Origin: an uncultured Paracoccaceae bacterium
GTDB taxonomy: Bacteria; Pseudomonadota; Alphaproteobacteria; Rhodobacterales; Rhodobacteraceae
Assembly (NCBI GenBank): GCA_947492825.1
Contig: CANLNT010000001.1
Coordinates: 2,356,001-2,420,000 of the forward strand
Length of the DNA stretch: 64,000 nucleotides
Direction: 5' to 3'
The notes under the pieces are model-generated. The model saw only the letters and a list, made by a program, of their open reading frames with translations. It had not been told where the DNA came from and did not search any database. Within the stretch, counting starts at the first letter, position 1. Each line of letters starts with the position of its first letter. Both the position numbers and the translations under genes were made by a program. This document shows positions 25,665-34,990 of this stretch, piece by piece.

Positions 25665-26552
25665 GGCAAGCGTTGATCCGGTCCGTGAAATCACATGCGA
25701 CAGCGCATCAAATAGGGCGTTCATCGCCTCCGCTTTGATCGGGCTGTCCTGATGCACTAACCCTAACGTTCTGACCGGCCTGTCCGGCCCAAGTGCGATC
25801 CGTCTAACGACCTCGTCGCCGGACGGTTTGACCGCAAGATCCGGCACAATCGACACCCCAAGGTCCTGTTCGACCATGCTGGTGATGGCTTCTGGGCTGT
25901 TAAGCTCCATCGTTTCGGTCACGCGCAGGTTGCGGGACCGGATCCAATTGTCGATCAGCGTGCCAACAACTGCGTTGCGGTTGAACCTGATGAACGGGCG
26001 GGTCTGGAGCAGTTTGATGGGATCATCCTCTGTCTCACCCGCGGCCGCGATGAGCTGCATCGGTTCCTCGGCCAAAGGACGAAAGATCAGGCCTGCGGGC
26101 ATCAGATGTGGGCGGGACACTATCGCCGCATCGAGCGCACCACGTTCCACTTCGACAATGAGGTGCTGGGTAAGACCAGGGCGGATATGCAGCCCAACCT
26201 CCGGATAGCGTGCCTTGAGCACGCTCATTGCTTGCGGGGTCAGGCCGGTCAAGGTTGTTGGAATTGCTCCAAAGTTGATCACACCGCGCAATCCGTTGTC
26301 AGCCAGAACAGAGGGCAGCAGGTCGTCGTAAGCGGCAATCACATCGCGCGCCTTGGCGACGATTTGATGCCCCAATGGCGTCAGTTCCGGTGTCCGCTTG
26401 GAGCGATCAAAAAGCTCCACCCCCAAATCTGCCTCGAGCGTGCGCATCTGCTGGCTCACCGCGGCGTGGGTGACATGCACAACCTCGGCTGCGGCGGTAA
26501 AGGTCTTGACCTCGGACACCGCGACGAGCGTGCGGAGTAATCTGATAGACAT
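25647..26552 (-). CDS. LysR-family transcriptional regulator
   Basis: The 301-residue regulator has the N-terminal winged helix (TLVAVSEVKTFTAAAEVVHV, AAVSQQMRTLEADLGVELFD) and a C-terminal effector domain (LRGVINFGAIPTTLTGLTPQ onward). It is convergent with the reductase/hydro-lyase operon and overlaps its last gene by 18 bases tail to tail. LysR genes often control neighbouring catabolic genes, but here the promoter is at the far end, so regulation of this operon is only plausible. Confidence 0.92.
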   Translation of the reverse strand: MSIRLLRTLVAVSEVKTFTAAAEVVHVTHAAVSQQMRTLEADLGVELFDRSKRTPELTPLGHQIVAKARDVIAAYDDLLPSVLADNGLRGVINFGAIPTTLTGLTPQAMSVLKARYPEVGLHIRPGLTQHLIVEVERGALDAAIVSRPHLMPAGLIFRPLAEEPMQLIAAAGETEDDPIKLLQTRPFIRFNRNAVVGTLIDNWIRSRNLRVTETMELNSPEAITSMVEQDLGVSIVPDLAVKPSGDEVVRRIALGPDRPVRTLGLVHQDSPIKAEAMNALFDALSHVISRTGSTLASDHLV

Positions 26553-26719
26553 CCGTCGGGCTTTCGCAAAGCTTGCTTTCGATTGCTTAAATCACGACCC
26601 GGCGCTCGAAAGAACAGTTAACGAAACGAGAGCGCACAACGACCCGCCCAGAAGTCAGAAGTTCATAAGATCGTGCAGCTGACTGATCGCGGCTGCGCAG
26701 GACCAATCGTCGACGCTTG

Positions 26720-28522
26720 TCAGAAAGACGTGGATTCTGTTGGCCCGATCGCAAGACCACCCTTTTCATCAACTTCATAGTAGAGTGATAGGCTTTCTAA
26801 AGCCGCCATGTCCGGGCGATCCGTCTGCCACGCCATCATCGCAACACCCAACATCCGCGGCATCAGCATTGGCCACATCTGGCCATCAATGGTCGTGAAC
26901 TCGGACCAGAATGCGCCCTGCACACCGATAATGCGGTCTGTGAGGGCTTGATCAGGTACGGGATCCCAGGCGATGGTATCCGCCAAATCTACAAATGCCG
27001 CCCAGCTAGCACCCCAGTCATCTGGATCACTGGTATGCGCCATATCAAGGTAGACGTGTTGCGCCGGCGTCATGACGACATCATAGCCCGCGCGCGCGGC
27101 GTCCAGCCCAGGGCCCTGCCCGGTCCAGCTAAACAGAACCGCATTGTGGCCGATCCCGCCGTTTGATCCTTGGGCGGCTTCCTCCCAAGCGGCGGGGCGC
27201 TTGCCATGTGCTTGCGTGAACGCGGCAAGCTTTGCCATCGTCCAACCTTGCAAATCCTGCGTCGTCTTGAGGCTGTTTTCGGCCATCAGGGCACGGGCGC
27301 GCGGGCTGCTCATCCACGTGTCTTTCGGCAACTCGTCACATCCAAGATGCAAATGATCAAACGGGAAAAGAGCGCTGATTTCCGCAACGATGGCTTCCAG
27401 CACCTCCCAAGTCTTGGGCATCGCCGGATTCAGTGCATTGCGGTGATATCCCTGCACAGATGCCTCTGACCCGTTATCGCCGGGATCGCGTGTTTCAGGA
27501 TAAAGCGTTGTCAGTGCGAGCGCATGGGCGGGCGCTTCGATCTCGGGCATGACGTCGATGTTCATTGCCGCGGCATGGTCGATGATCTGGTGCACGGTCT
27601 GTTTGGAATAGGTTCCGCCTTCACAGGGTGATCCGGTGAAGAGTGCGGGCAACACCTGCCCCTCGCCCCGCCGCGCCGTCTGTTGCGCCAGTTCGGGCAG
27701 CGCGTCCAGTTCAATGCGAAACGCCTCATCATCCGCGAAATGCCAGTGAAACCGGTTGAGCTTGAGCAGCGCCATAAGATCCAGCAAGGCGGTGATACTT
27801 GCAGGCTGATAGAAATGCCGCGCTGTATCGAGATGCTGACCACGCCAACCAAAGCGCGGTTGGTCATACATTACGCCGCACGGAAGTGCCCCATGCTGCA
27901 ACAATGTCAACAACGTGATCCCGGCATAGAACTGCCCGCCGTATGACCCGGCGGCAACGGTCACGCTATCGGGGGTCATGGTCAGGCGATAGGCATCAGC
28001 CGCTAATTCTTCGTGCCGAAGTTGCAGGGGGAACGTACCAGTGAAGCGCATGTTGTGCCGCTGTGCGAGGTCCGCGACGGCCGTCAGTGCGTCACCCGCC
28101 ACCTCGAACCCGTCGACCGGGACCCTATCCCCGGTTGGTGACCATTCGCTGGGTTGCGGGAGCATTGGCAGCCCCTCAAACGCAGGTGTGTCCACGGGTT
28201 TAGGTGTGTGCCGCCCGGCAGGTGTTGGCGGAAGCGGTATAACCTCGCCATGGTGCCTGAGATATGGCCCGAGCGGCATCCACGCGCGGTTGGCGGGTGT
28301 GTAGCCACCTGTGTATCTCAGCGTCATGACATGGGGGACCGCAATGGCCAGATCGGGCAAGGCAATTTCGGTGTAGCTGCCCAAGGTATATTCCAGTTCA
28401 CCACCTGCGACGGGCACCATCGGCGCCATGCCTGAACAGCAAAAGATCGCACCTGACAAGGCGCGATCAGACGTCAAGGTAAGGACCAACAGATCGCCCT
28501 CTATCCGGCAGGTATATTGCAT
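26720..28522 (-). CDS. Beta-N-acetylhexosaminidase, GH20, cytoplasmic
   Basis: The 600-residue protein starts at ATG 28520-28522, three bases after the GntR stop; the longer frame upstream is a shadow. The GH20 barrel begins near residue 221 (QPRFGWRGQHLDTARHF), and the catalytic Asp396-Glu397 pair is in HLHLGCDELPKD. MPEIEAPAHALAL and a late WSEF motif also fit. There is no signal peptide, so it acts on imported GlcNAc- or GalNAc-terminated oligosaccharides. The N-terminal ~110 residues are a beta-rich accessory region. It is paired with a GntR regulator and divergent from the amino-sugar importer operon. Confidence 0.93.
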   Translation of the reverse strand: MQYTCRIEGDLLVLTLTSDRALSGAIFCCSGMAPMVPVAGGELEYTLGSYTEIALPDLAIAVPHVMTLRYTGGYTPANRAWMPLGPYLRHHGEVIPLPPTPAGRHTPKPVDTPAFEGLPMLPQPSEWSPTGDRVPVDGFEVAGDALTAVADLAQRHNMRFTGTFPLQLRHEELAADAYRLTMTPDSVTVAAGSYGGQFYAGITLLTLLQHGALPCGVMYDQPRFGWRGQHLDTARHFYQPASITALLDLMALLKLNRFHWHFADDEAFRIELDALPELAQQTARRGEGQVLPALFTGSPCEGGTYSKQTVHQIIDHAAAMNIDVMPEIEAPAHALALTTLYPETRDPGDNGSEASVQGYHRNALNPAMPKTWEVLEAIVAEISALFPFDHLHLGCDELPKDTWMSSPRARALMAENSLKTTQDLQGWTMAKLAAFTQAHGKRPAAWEEAAQGSNGGIGHNAVLFSWTGQGPGLDAARAGYDVVMTPAQHVYLDMAHTSDPDDWGASWAAFVDLADTIAWDPVPDQALTDRIIGVQGAFWSEFTTIDGQMWPMLMPRMLGVAMMAWQTDRPDMAALESLSLYYEVDEKGGLAIGPTESTSF

Positions 28523-28523
28523 A

Positions 28524-29279
28524 TCAGTCCAACCGCAGTTCAGAGACAAAGTCATAGATATCAGAGCGGTAGAAGCCGCTTGTAAATTCGATTGGCCGCC
28601 CGGAAGACAGATAACCAGTCCGCTCGATCTGCAACACGGCCGCACCTTCGGGAAGGTCCAGATGATTGGCGACGGCGGCCGTGGCGTTGACCGCCGTGAC
28701 ACGCTGCATGGCCCGTGTCGGCGCGGTGCCGCGGGCCCGCAATAGTTCATAAAGCGAGACGTCGATCTTGTCGGGGCGGGGCAAGACGTCTTCGGGAAGC
28801 GACGAATATTCCAGCGCCATCGGCACATCGTCGCCCCGTCGCAGGCGGTGCACGCGAGACACCTGATGATGCGTTGACAGGCCCAACACCATCGCCTCTG
28901 TCGGTGTCGGGCGAAACACGCCTGTCAACAGTGTTTGGCTGGTCGAAGCGATCCCACGTGCCTGCAGATTTTCGGTAAAAGAGACGAGGGACGACAACGA
29001 TTGCTCAAACCGTTCGCCGCTGCCGCGCACAAACGATCCCGCTCCTTGCCGTTGCTCGATCATGCCATCTGATACCAGCTCTGCAATGGCCTTTCGGACT
29101 GTCACCCGGCTGACCTCTGCGATTTCGGCGATGTCGCGTTCGGACGGAAGTTGGTCATCAGCGACAAGATCGCCGGCAGCCACAAGTCCGCTGATGTGAC
29201 GGCAAAGCTGTTTGTACCGCGGGCCGCGCCCGTCGCGGTACCATCGGCTTTGCGCGAGTTGCGTGATGAAGTCAGACAT
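28524..29279 (-). CDS. GntR/HutC-type regulator (NagR-like) of the amino-sugar locus
   Basis: The 251-residue regulator has an N-terminal winged helix (QLPSERDIAEIAEVSRVTVR, KAIAELVSDGMIEQRQGAGS) and a UTRA ligand domain (TGVFRPTPTEAMVLGL, ALEYSSLPEDVLP). UTRA regulators of this sort (NagR/YvoA, DasR) sense amino-sugar phosphates. I use ATG 29277-29279 with AGGTAGAG upstream; ATG 29292-29294 is an alternative. It is transcribed with the GH20 gene and divergent from the importer, whose control region has candidate sites. Confidence 0.9.
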   Translation of the reverse strand: MSDFITQLAQSRWYRDGRGPRYKQLCRHISGLVAAGDLVADDQLPSERDIAEIAEVSRVTVRKAIAELVSDGMIEQRQGAGSFVRGSGERFEQSLSSLVSFTENLQARGIASTSQTLLTGVFRPTPTEAMVLGLSTHHQVSRVHRLRRGDDVPMALEYSSLPEDVLPRPDKIDVSLYELLRARGTAPTRAMQRVTAVNATAAVANHLDLPEGAAVLQIERTGYLSSGRPIEFTSGFYRSDIYDFVSELRLD

Positions 29280-29306
29280 GGCTCTACCTGTCATGTTGTC
29301 CGAGGC

Positions 29307-29329
29307 TTGGTATCAAAAAACAATACCAA
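29307..29329. promoter_or_regulatory. Inverted repeat, candidate GntR/NagR operator
   Basis: TTGGTAT-N9-ATACCAA has perfect 7-bp arms and sits 28 bases upstream of the GntR gene start. The TGGTAT core resembles sites of UTRA-type amino-sugar regulators. A second TTGGTATTACAGTGGTA copy on the importer side at 29411-29427 would let one regulator control both directions. Confidence 0.5.
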
Positions 29330-29410
29330 TGCAAACCAATTTCTGAGACCGCCCGAACCCAATCTCAATCAAAGCATTGTCTTTATTATAAAAATTTGCC
29401 GAACGTCGTT

Positions 29411-29427
29411 TTGGTATTACAGTGGTA
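29411..29427. promoter_or_regulatory. Second TTGGTAT-type site before the amino-sugar importer
   Basis: TTGGTATTACAGTGGTA repeats the half-site of the inverted repeat at 29307, 70 bases before the first permease start. The second half is in direct, not inverted, orientation, so it is a weaker candidate. Confidence 0.35.
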
Positions 29428-29496
29428 GCAAAATTGGAATTGTGAGGTACTCTGAATGTGGAAGGTCGATTCGAGGATGACCAGCCGGGGGACCAC

Positions 29497-30441
29497 ATGA
29501 CAGACACACTGCAAGCATCACGCCACACCACCGCCGCGCAGGAGGTCAAGCCAAAGGCAAAATCCTTGCCAGAAGCGGTGTTTGCCTGGCTGCTGGTCGG
29601 TCCAGCCATGTTGTTTATTGCTGTGATCGTGGCCTGGCCTTTGGCCGAGACCATACGCCTGTCCTTTATGGAGGCCGGGTTGGGTGGCGAGGAATATGTG
29701 GGCCTTGCGAATTACCAAGATCTGGTCGAAAGCCGCAAATTCCATCAGACGATCGTTCGGACCTTTTATTGGATGTTTCTATCCGTCGGCCTGAAACTGG
29801 TCCTTGGCCTGATCGGTGCGACGCTGCTAAATGCCGCCGTTCCAGGCCGGGCGCTTTTCCGCGTGCTTGTCATGCCGCCCTGGATCATCCCAATGGCGAT
29901 TGGCATGATCGGCTGGCTCTGGCTTTATAACGGTTACTTCGGCGTGTTGTCGGGCACGATGATGTCACTGGGGATCACCGACGGGCCCTTTGAGTTTCTG
30001 GCCTACAAGCAATCCGCGTTTTATTCCGCTGTTGTCGCCGATGTGTGGGTCGGCACGCCAATGGTGACGCTGTTCTTTCTGGCCGCCATGCAAGGGGTTA
30101 GCCGCGATTTGTACGAGGCCGCTTGGGTCGATGGCGCGGGCCGCTGGTATCGGTTCCGCCGGATCACGATCCCTCAAATCATGCCGGTGATTGTCTCTAT
30201 GTCACTTTTGTCTGCGATCTTCACGTTCAACAGTTTCGAGATCATCTGGATCCTGACCGAGGGCGGCCCTCGCGGTGCGACCACCACCCTGATCGTGGAC
30301 ACCTACAAGACCGCCATCAGCAACTTCAAATTTGGCGAAGGCTCTGCCCGGGCCGTGATCATCGTGATCCTGCTGGGCATCTTCTCACTGCTGTACCTCA
30401 ACGTGCTCAAATTCGTGAACCGCAAGTACGGGACCAAATAA
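29497..30441 (+). CDS. Sugar ABC transporter permease 1 (amino-sugar locus)
   Basis: The 314-residue CUT1 permease starts at ATG 29497 behind CCGGGGGA; the longer GTG-started frame from 29458 is not needed. It has six membrane segments, and the EAA loop reads LYEAAWVDGAGRWYRFRRIT. It is the first gene of the long plus-strand amino-sugar operon, two bases from the second permease gene. Context (GH20, NagA, SIS deaminases) suggests that it imports N-acetylhexosamine oligosaccharides or monosaccharides. Confidence 0.92.
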   Translation: MTDTLQASRHTTAAQEVKPKAKSLPEAVFAWLLVGPAMLFIAVIVAWPLAETIRLSFMEAGLGGEEYVGLANYQDLVESRKFHQTIVRTFYWMFLSVGLKLVLGLIGATLLNAAVPGRALFRVLVMPPWIIPMAIGMIGWLWLYNGYFGVLSGTMMSLGITDGPFEFLAYKQSAFYSAVVADVWVGTPMVTLFFLAAMQGVSRDLYEAAWVDGAGRWYRFRRITIPQIMPVIVSMSLLSAIFTFNSFEIIWILTEGGPRGATTTLIVDTYKTAISNFKFGEGSARAVIIVILLGIFSLLYLNVLKFVNRKYGTK

Positions 30442-30442
30442 G

Positions 30443-31285
30443 ATGATGGACAAGTACACAAAGCTCCAGATGCTGGGCATTTACGCAGCGGTCACGGTTT
30501 TCCTGATCTTCATCTTGCTGCCATTCTTCGAGATGTTCATGGCATCCTTGCGTCCGCTCGAACATCTGTTCCGAAGCCCCTATCAGTTCTGGTCGGATGA
30601 CTTCAGCTTTCAGGCCTATTCCGACATGTGGGAGACAGTGCCGCTTTTGGGGCGCTACATCTTCAATTCGGTGTTCATCGCAACAGCGGTGACTCTTCTG
30701 ACGATGGTCTTTGTTGTGCCTGCGGCCTATGCCTATGCGCGGCTGGAGTTTCCGTTCAAGAACGGGTCATTGGCCATTTTCCTTGGCGTGAACATGTTTA
30801 CCGGCGCGGTGTTGCTGATCCCGCTTTACCGCGTGCTCAGGTCGATTGGATTACTGAACACCTATTGGGCGATGATCGTGCCGGGTGTGGCGTTCTTGAT
30901 TCCGACAGGCATCTGGCTGCTGCGGTCGTACTTGGAAAAGATCCCGCGCGAGCTGGAAGAGGCCGCTTTCGTTGATGGGGCCAGCCGGATGTATACGCTG
31001 CGCCGCGTGGTGCTGCCGCTGGCGACGCCGGGTCTGATCGTGGTCAGCACGGCGGTCTTTATCGGGGCTTATGCCCAGCAATTCCTTTTTGCGATCACGT
31101 TCAACCAGCAGCGTGAACTGCAACCCCTGCCAGCCGGATTGTTTGAGTTCATCGGCTATCAGGATGTCACCTGGAACCAGATGATGGCCGCTGCCCTGAC
31201 CGGCATTCTGCCTGTCATGGTCATTTTCTTGTTCCTTCAGAAATACCTCGTGGCGGGTCTGACGGCAGGTGCCGTGAAAGAATAG
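30443..31285 (+). CDS. Sugar ABC transporter permease 2 (amino-sugar locus)
   Basis: The 280-residue MalG-type CUT1 permease has six membrane segments and the EAA loop ELEEAAFVDGASRMYTLRRV. The first codon is ATG 30443; the adjacent ATG 30446 is equally possible. It begins one base after the partner's stop. The C-terminus LVAGLTAGAVKE is the usual MalG ending that contacts the ATPase. Confidence 0.93.
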   Translation: MMDKYTKLQMLGIYAAVTVFLIFILLPFFEMFMASLRPLEHLFRSPYQFWSDDFSFQAYSDMWETVPLLGRYIFNSVFIATAVTLLTMVFVVPAAYAYARLEFPFKNGSLAIFLGVNMFTGAVLLIPLYRVLRSIGLLNTYWAMIVPGVAFLIPTGIWLLRSYLEKIPRELEEAAFVDGASRMYTLRRVVLPLATPGLIVVSTAVFIGAYAQQFLFAITFNQQRELQPLPAGLFEFIGYQDVTWNQMMAAALTGILPVMVIFLFLQKYLVAGLTAGAVKE

Positions 31286-31322
31286 CCACCAACGACGATT
31301 GATAACCTAGGGAGAAAACCAA

Positions 31323-32534
31323 ATGAAATTGATGAAACTCACATGCGCGGCGGCTTTGCTGTCCAGCGGTGCCTCGGTTGCGATGGCCGATAGTCACGCC
31401 ACAGAACTGCACTTTATCATGTGCGGCGGCGAAGTGCGCGACGCAGACCAAGCGGTCGTGGACCAGTTCGAGGCTGACAACGAAGGCGTCACCGTGAACC
31501 TTGAGGCCGTGCCATGGGGCACATGCCAGGACAAATCCCTGACGCTAGCCGCCGCTGGTGATCCGCCGTCGATCGCATACATGGGGTCCCGGACGCTGCG
31601 CCAGTTGGCCAACAATGATCTGATTGTGCCTGCTGAAATTCAGGATGACGTGATCTATCAGGATGGTGTGCTGAACACCGTCACGATCGAGGGTACGCAG
31701 TGGGGATATCCACACGCGTTTTCAACCAAGGCGCTTTATATCAACTGTGACATCGTCGAAGCCTCTGGTCAGGAATGTGTTGCGCCGACAACCTGGGACG
31801 AGATGTATGCGATGGCCGAAGGCGTGGTTGCCAATACCGATGCAGCTGGCGTTGGCCTGGCTGGCAAAGACTTTGACAACACAATGCACCAGTTCCTGAA
31901 CTACCTTTATTCCAACGGCGGTGTAGTGATCGACAGTGCGACGGGTGAGAACATGCTGGACAGCCAGCAAACCCGCGAAACGCTGGAGTTCTACGGCAAG
32001 CTGGCAACCGTGTCGCAAGAAGGCCCAACCGCCTGGGAACGCGATCAGCTGAAGGACCTGTTTAACGACGGACAGATCGCGATGTATGTTCAGGGTCCGT
32101 GGGGCTACGGCCAGCACAACGAAGACATCAACCAGTTGGTGGCACCTGTGCCTGCCGGTCCGTCTGGTGAAAGCGGCACGATCCTGATCACCGACTCCAT
32201 TGTCGTCTTCAAAGGGTCTGGCCACGAAGAGTTGGCACAAGAGCTGGCGCAGCGGATCACATCCGGCGACAGCCAGTACGATCTTGACAGCTCTTGGGGT
32301 CTGACACCGATCCTGGACTACGCGGCGATGGGCAAGACCGACCTTTACTATGAGGACGGAATCTGGCCGAACTTCACGGCCACAATCTCGACCGGCGGGC
32401 CAGAGCCGCTGCTGGAAGACTTCAAGTCATTGCAGTCGGTCTTCACCAACATGGTGCAGGGCATCCTCCTTGAGGATGATACCGTCGACAATCTGGTGAC
32501 CATCGCCGGCGAAGAGCTTGACGACGCTCTCTAA
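31323..32534 (+). CDS. Sugar ABC transporter substrate-binding protein (amino-sugar locus)
   Basis: The 403-residue family-1 binding protein has a signal peptide (cleavage near VAMA-DS, residue 22) and a GGGAGAAAACC ribosome site. The ligand-lobe segments AAAGDPPSIAYMGSRTLRQL and GQIAMYVQGPWGYGQHNEDI are typical. Two Cys pairs (IMCGG/GTCQD and NCD/QECV) may be disulfides. It lies between the permeases and the ATPase, and a strong hairpin follows its stop, which would raise its expression over the downstream genes. Confidence 0.92.
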   Translation: MKLMKLTCAAALLSSGASVAMADSHATELHFIMCGGEVRDADQAVVDQFEADNEGVTVNLEAVPWGTCQDKSLTLAAAGDPPSIAYMGSRTLRQLANNDLIVPAEIQDDVIYQDGVLNTVTIEGTQWGYPHAFSTKALYINCDIVEASGQECVAPTTWDEMYAMAEGVVANTDAAGVGLAGKDFDNTMHQFLNYLYSNGGVVIDSATGENMLDSQQTRETLEFYGKLATVSQEGPTAWERDQLKDLFNDGQIAMYVQGPWGYGQHNEDINQLVAPVPAGPSGESGTILITDSIVVFKGSGHEELAQELAQRITSGDSQYDLDSSWGLTPILDYAAMGKTDLYYEDGIWPNFTATISTGGPEPLLEDFKSLQSVFTNMVQGILLEDDTVDNLVTIAGEELDDAL

Positions 32535-32550
32535 GCGAAATTCTCTGCCT

Positions 32551-32578
32551 CCGGGCGACCCGAAAATGGGTCGGCCGG
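32551..32578 (+). terminator. Intra-operon hairpin after the binding-protein gene
   Basis: CCGGGCGACCC at 32551-32561 pairs with GGGTCGGCCGG at 32568-32578 (11 bp, one mismatch) around a GAAAAT loop, 16 bases beyond the binding-protein stop. TCTTTTTG follows about 20 bases later, too far for a classical terminator, so partial termination or RNA protection is likely. Confidence 0.65.
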
Positions 32579-32619
32579 GGGACCTCTTATAGCTCTTTTT
32601 GAAACGAACGGACGGATCA

Positions 32620-33720
32620 ATGGCGACGCTTTCACTGAATGCCATCAACAAGTCTTTTGGCGCAGCCAAGGTGCTGCATGACATTAGCCTTGCAATCGAG
32701 GACAAGGAATTCGTTGTGTTCGTTGGCCCGTCAGGTTGCGGGAAATCGACCCTGCTGCGGATCATTGCCGGGCTGGAAGAAGCGACCACCGGCTCTATCG
32801 TGATTGGCGGCGAGGATGTCAGCGCGGCACCACCGGTGGAGCGCGGCATTTCGATGGTGTTCCAATCCTACGCGCTTTATCCACACCTGAGCGTCTATGA
32901 AAACATCGCCTTTCCGCTGCGCGTTCAAAGATTGGAGAGGGCAGACATGGACAGTCGCGTCCAACAGGCCGCCGAGATTTTGCAACTGACCGACAAGCTA
33001 CAATTGAAGCCCGGTCAGTTGTCAGGCGGTCAGCGCCAGCGGGTCGCAATTGGTCGGTCCATTGTGCGCAACCCTAAGGTCTTTTTGTTCGACGAGCCGC
33101 TGTCCAATCTGGATGCCGCACTGCGCGGGGATATGCGGGTCGAGCTTAGTCAGCTCCATCAAAACCTCGATGCCACAATGGTCTATGTCACGCACGACCA
33201 GGTCGAGGCGATGACGATGGCTGACCGGATCGTTGTGCTGAACGGTGGTCGGGTCGAGCAATTTGGCACCCCCATGGAATTGTATCACCACCCCAAGACC
33301 AAGTTCGTCGCCTCTTTCATCGGTCAGCCCAACATGAACCTGATCCCCGCCACGGTGCTCGGTGTCGATGCCAGTGGCATCAATGTAGAGCTTTCCGGCG
33401 GACATCAGATGGTGCTGCCGGTTGAGGCCGCATCGGTCAGCACCGGCGACAAAGTCGAAGTTGGCATTCGCCCCGAACACGTCAGCCTTGGCGCAAGTGG
33501 TCTTGAGATTTCGGTCAAGGTTCTGGAACGGCTAGGTGGCGTGTCGATCACCTATGGCACAATTGGCGACGAGACGCGGTTCTGCGCTTCATTGCCGGGC
33601 GATGCAGTCATTGCTGAAGGCGCGCCGCTCAAGCTGAGTGTGGCGCCTCAGGACTGTCACGTCTTTGATGCCGCAGGTGATGTCTTGCGTCGCAAATCAG
33701 CACCCGCTCTGGTCGCTTAG
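32620..33720 (+). CDS. ugpC: Sugar ABC transporter ATP-binding protein (UgpC/MalK type)
   Basis: The 366-residue ATPase shows Walker A GPSGCGKST, Q-loop MVFQSYALYPHLSVYENIAF, signature LSGGQRQRV, Walker B VFLFDEPLSNLD and the switch His in VYVTHDQVEAM, then a MalK-type C-terminal TOBE domain (about 240-360). ATG 32620 follows GGACGGA; the longer frame from 32599 is not needed. It energises the permeases encoded just upstream. Confidence 0.93.
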   Translation: MATLSLNAINKSFGAAKVLHDISLAIEDKEFVVFVGPSGCGKSTLLRIIAGLEEATTGSIVIGGEDVSAAPPVERGISMVFQSYALYPHLSVYENIAFPLRVQRLERADMDSRVQQAAEILQLTDKLQLKPGQLSGGQRQRVAIGRSIVRNPKVFLFDEPLSNLDAALRGDMRVELSQLHQNLDATMVYVTHDQVEAMTMADRIVVLNGGRVEQFGTPMELYHHPKTKFVASFIGQPNMNLIPATVLGVDASGINVELSGGHQMVLPVEAASVSTGDKVEVGIRPEHVSLGASGLEISVKVLERLGGVSITYGTIGDETRFCASLPGDAVIAEGAPLKLSVAPQDCHVFDAAGDVLRRKSAPALVA

Positions 33721-33730
33721 GGAGAAGCCG

Positions 33731-34990
33731 ATGAAAGTCGTCACGGCCGGAATTGGACTGCGCGCGGCGCATGTTTTGTCGATCCTCAAACAAGCTATGC
33801 CAGAAGCAGAGCTGATCGGATACTACGACCCACAACCAGCCTCGGCCCTTCAAGTCGATGGCGCCACAATCGACAAAGACGCAGCTCGAAATTTGGTGGC
33901 TGACAATGTGTACCCGGGCTACCCGGACGCACCCAAGATCAAACAGCTCAAAGAAGGGTTCGCCACTTGCGTTGATATGCGACGCAACACGCCACGCTTT
34001 GATGACATCGACAGCATGCTGAAAGAAACCAAGCCCGATCTTCTTTTTGTAGGCTCGCCCAATTGTTTTCATTTGGAGCATATCAAGGCCGGCCTGGGTG
34101 CCGGAGTGCGCATTTTCACAGAAAAACCCGTCGTGACCACCAAAGAAGAAACGATGGAGCTTGCGGCGCTTTTGGCGGAACACGGCACCGACCGGGTGAT
34201 GGTCGGGCTGGTGCTGCGCTATTCCCAGCACATGGTCGATCTGCGTGCGGTGTTGGATGACTTGGGGTCAATCGTTTCGCTAGAGGCCAATGAACACATC
34301 GCCCCCTATCATGGTGCATTTTTCATGCGGGATTGGCGGCGGATGGCGTCCTGGTCCGGTGGCTTCATGTTGGAAAAGTGCTGCCATGACATTGACATCT
34401 ACAACATGGTGACCGGATCACGCCCTGCAAAACTGGCAAGCTTTGGCGGGCGCAAATCCTATGTGCCGTACAATGCGCCTACCGCGAATGTCGAAAACGA
34501 GATCATGCATCATAAGCCGTCCGTCTGGAACAGCGTGTCGGACGCGTTTCATTCGGACGGCGATATCATCGATCACCAGACCGCACTTGTGCAATATGAC
34601 AGCGGCGCGTCGCTGGTGTTTCACACCAACCTGAATGTTCCTGACGAACATCGCCGCTTCTGCGTGATGGGGACCCACGGCATGGCAGAGGGCGACTTTG
34701 TGCGCGGCACGCTGAAAGCGACAGCGCGCGATGGGTCGGTCATAGCTGCTCATGATTATACCAAGATGGACAGCAAACGCGCCTCTGCCCACTACGGCGC
34801 GGATCACATGATGGTTGATGACATCGTCGCCTTCTTGCGCGGCGAAACAGACAACCTGCCGGTCGGCGTCGTTGATGCGCTGGAAGCGGGACTGGTCGCC
34901 ATGGCGTTGGATGAAGCGCGGATCAGCGGCGCAATGGTAGACATGACGCCAACTTGGCAAGCCTTTGACACATACGGATTACGGACATGA
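33731..34990 (+). CDS. Gfo/Idh/MocA-family NAD(P)-binding protein
   Basis: The 419-residue protein starts at ATG 33731 after GGGAGAAG. It has a Rossmann start (MKVVTAGIGLRAAHVLSIL), the family motif IFTEKPVVTTKEE, and the active-site helix GGFMLEKCCHDIDIYNMV. Most members oxidise or reduce sugars; the GH109 and related glycosidases use the same fold and bound NAD to cleave N-acetylhexosaminides. Its place between the importer ATPase and the SIS genes of an amino-sugar operon makes either role possible. The first strand lacks a textbook GxGxxG (GIGLRAA). It overlaps the next gene by 4 bases. Confidence 0.85.
   Translation: MKVVTAGIGLRAAHVLSILKQAMPEAELIGYYDPQPASALQVDGATIDKDAARNLVADNVYPGYPDAPKIKQLKEGFATCVDMRRNTPRFDDIDSMLKETKPDLLFVGSPNCFHLEHIKAGLGAGVRIFTEKPVVTTKEETMELAALLAEHGTDRVMVGLVLRYSQHMVDLRAVLDDLGSIVSLEANEHIAPYHGAFFMRDWRRMASWSGGFMLEKCCHDIDIYNMVTGSRPAKLASFGGRKSYVPYNAPTANVENEIMHHKPSVWNSVSDAFHSDGDIIDHQTALVQYDSGASLVFHTNLNVPDEHRRFCVMGTHGMAEGDFVRGTLKATARDGSVIAAHDYTKMDSKRASAHYGADHMMVDDIVAFLRGETDNLPVGVVDALEAGLVAMALDEARISGAMVDMTPTWQAFDTYGLRT

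Noticed and set aside
28523-28828. N-terminal extension of the GH20 frame
   Set aside because: It overlaps the GntR coding sequence in another phase; the GH20 start at 28522 directly follows the GntR stop.
33638-33730. N-terminal extension of the Gfo/Idh/MocA frame
   Set aside because: It overlaps the end of the ATPase gene, and ATG 33731 has a good ribosome site and begins the Rossmann fold.
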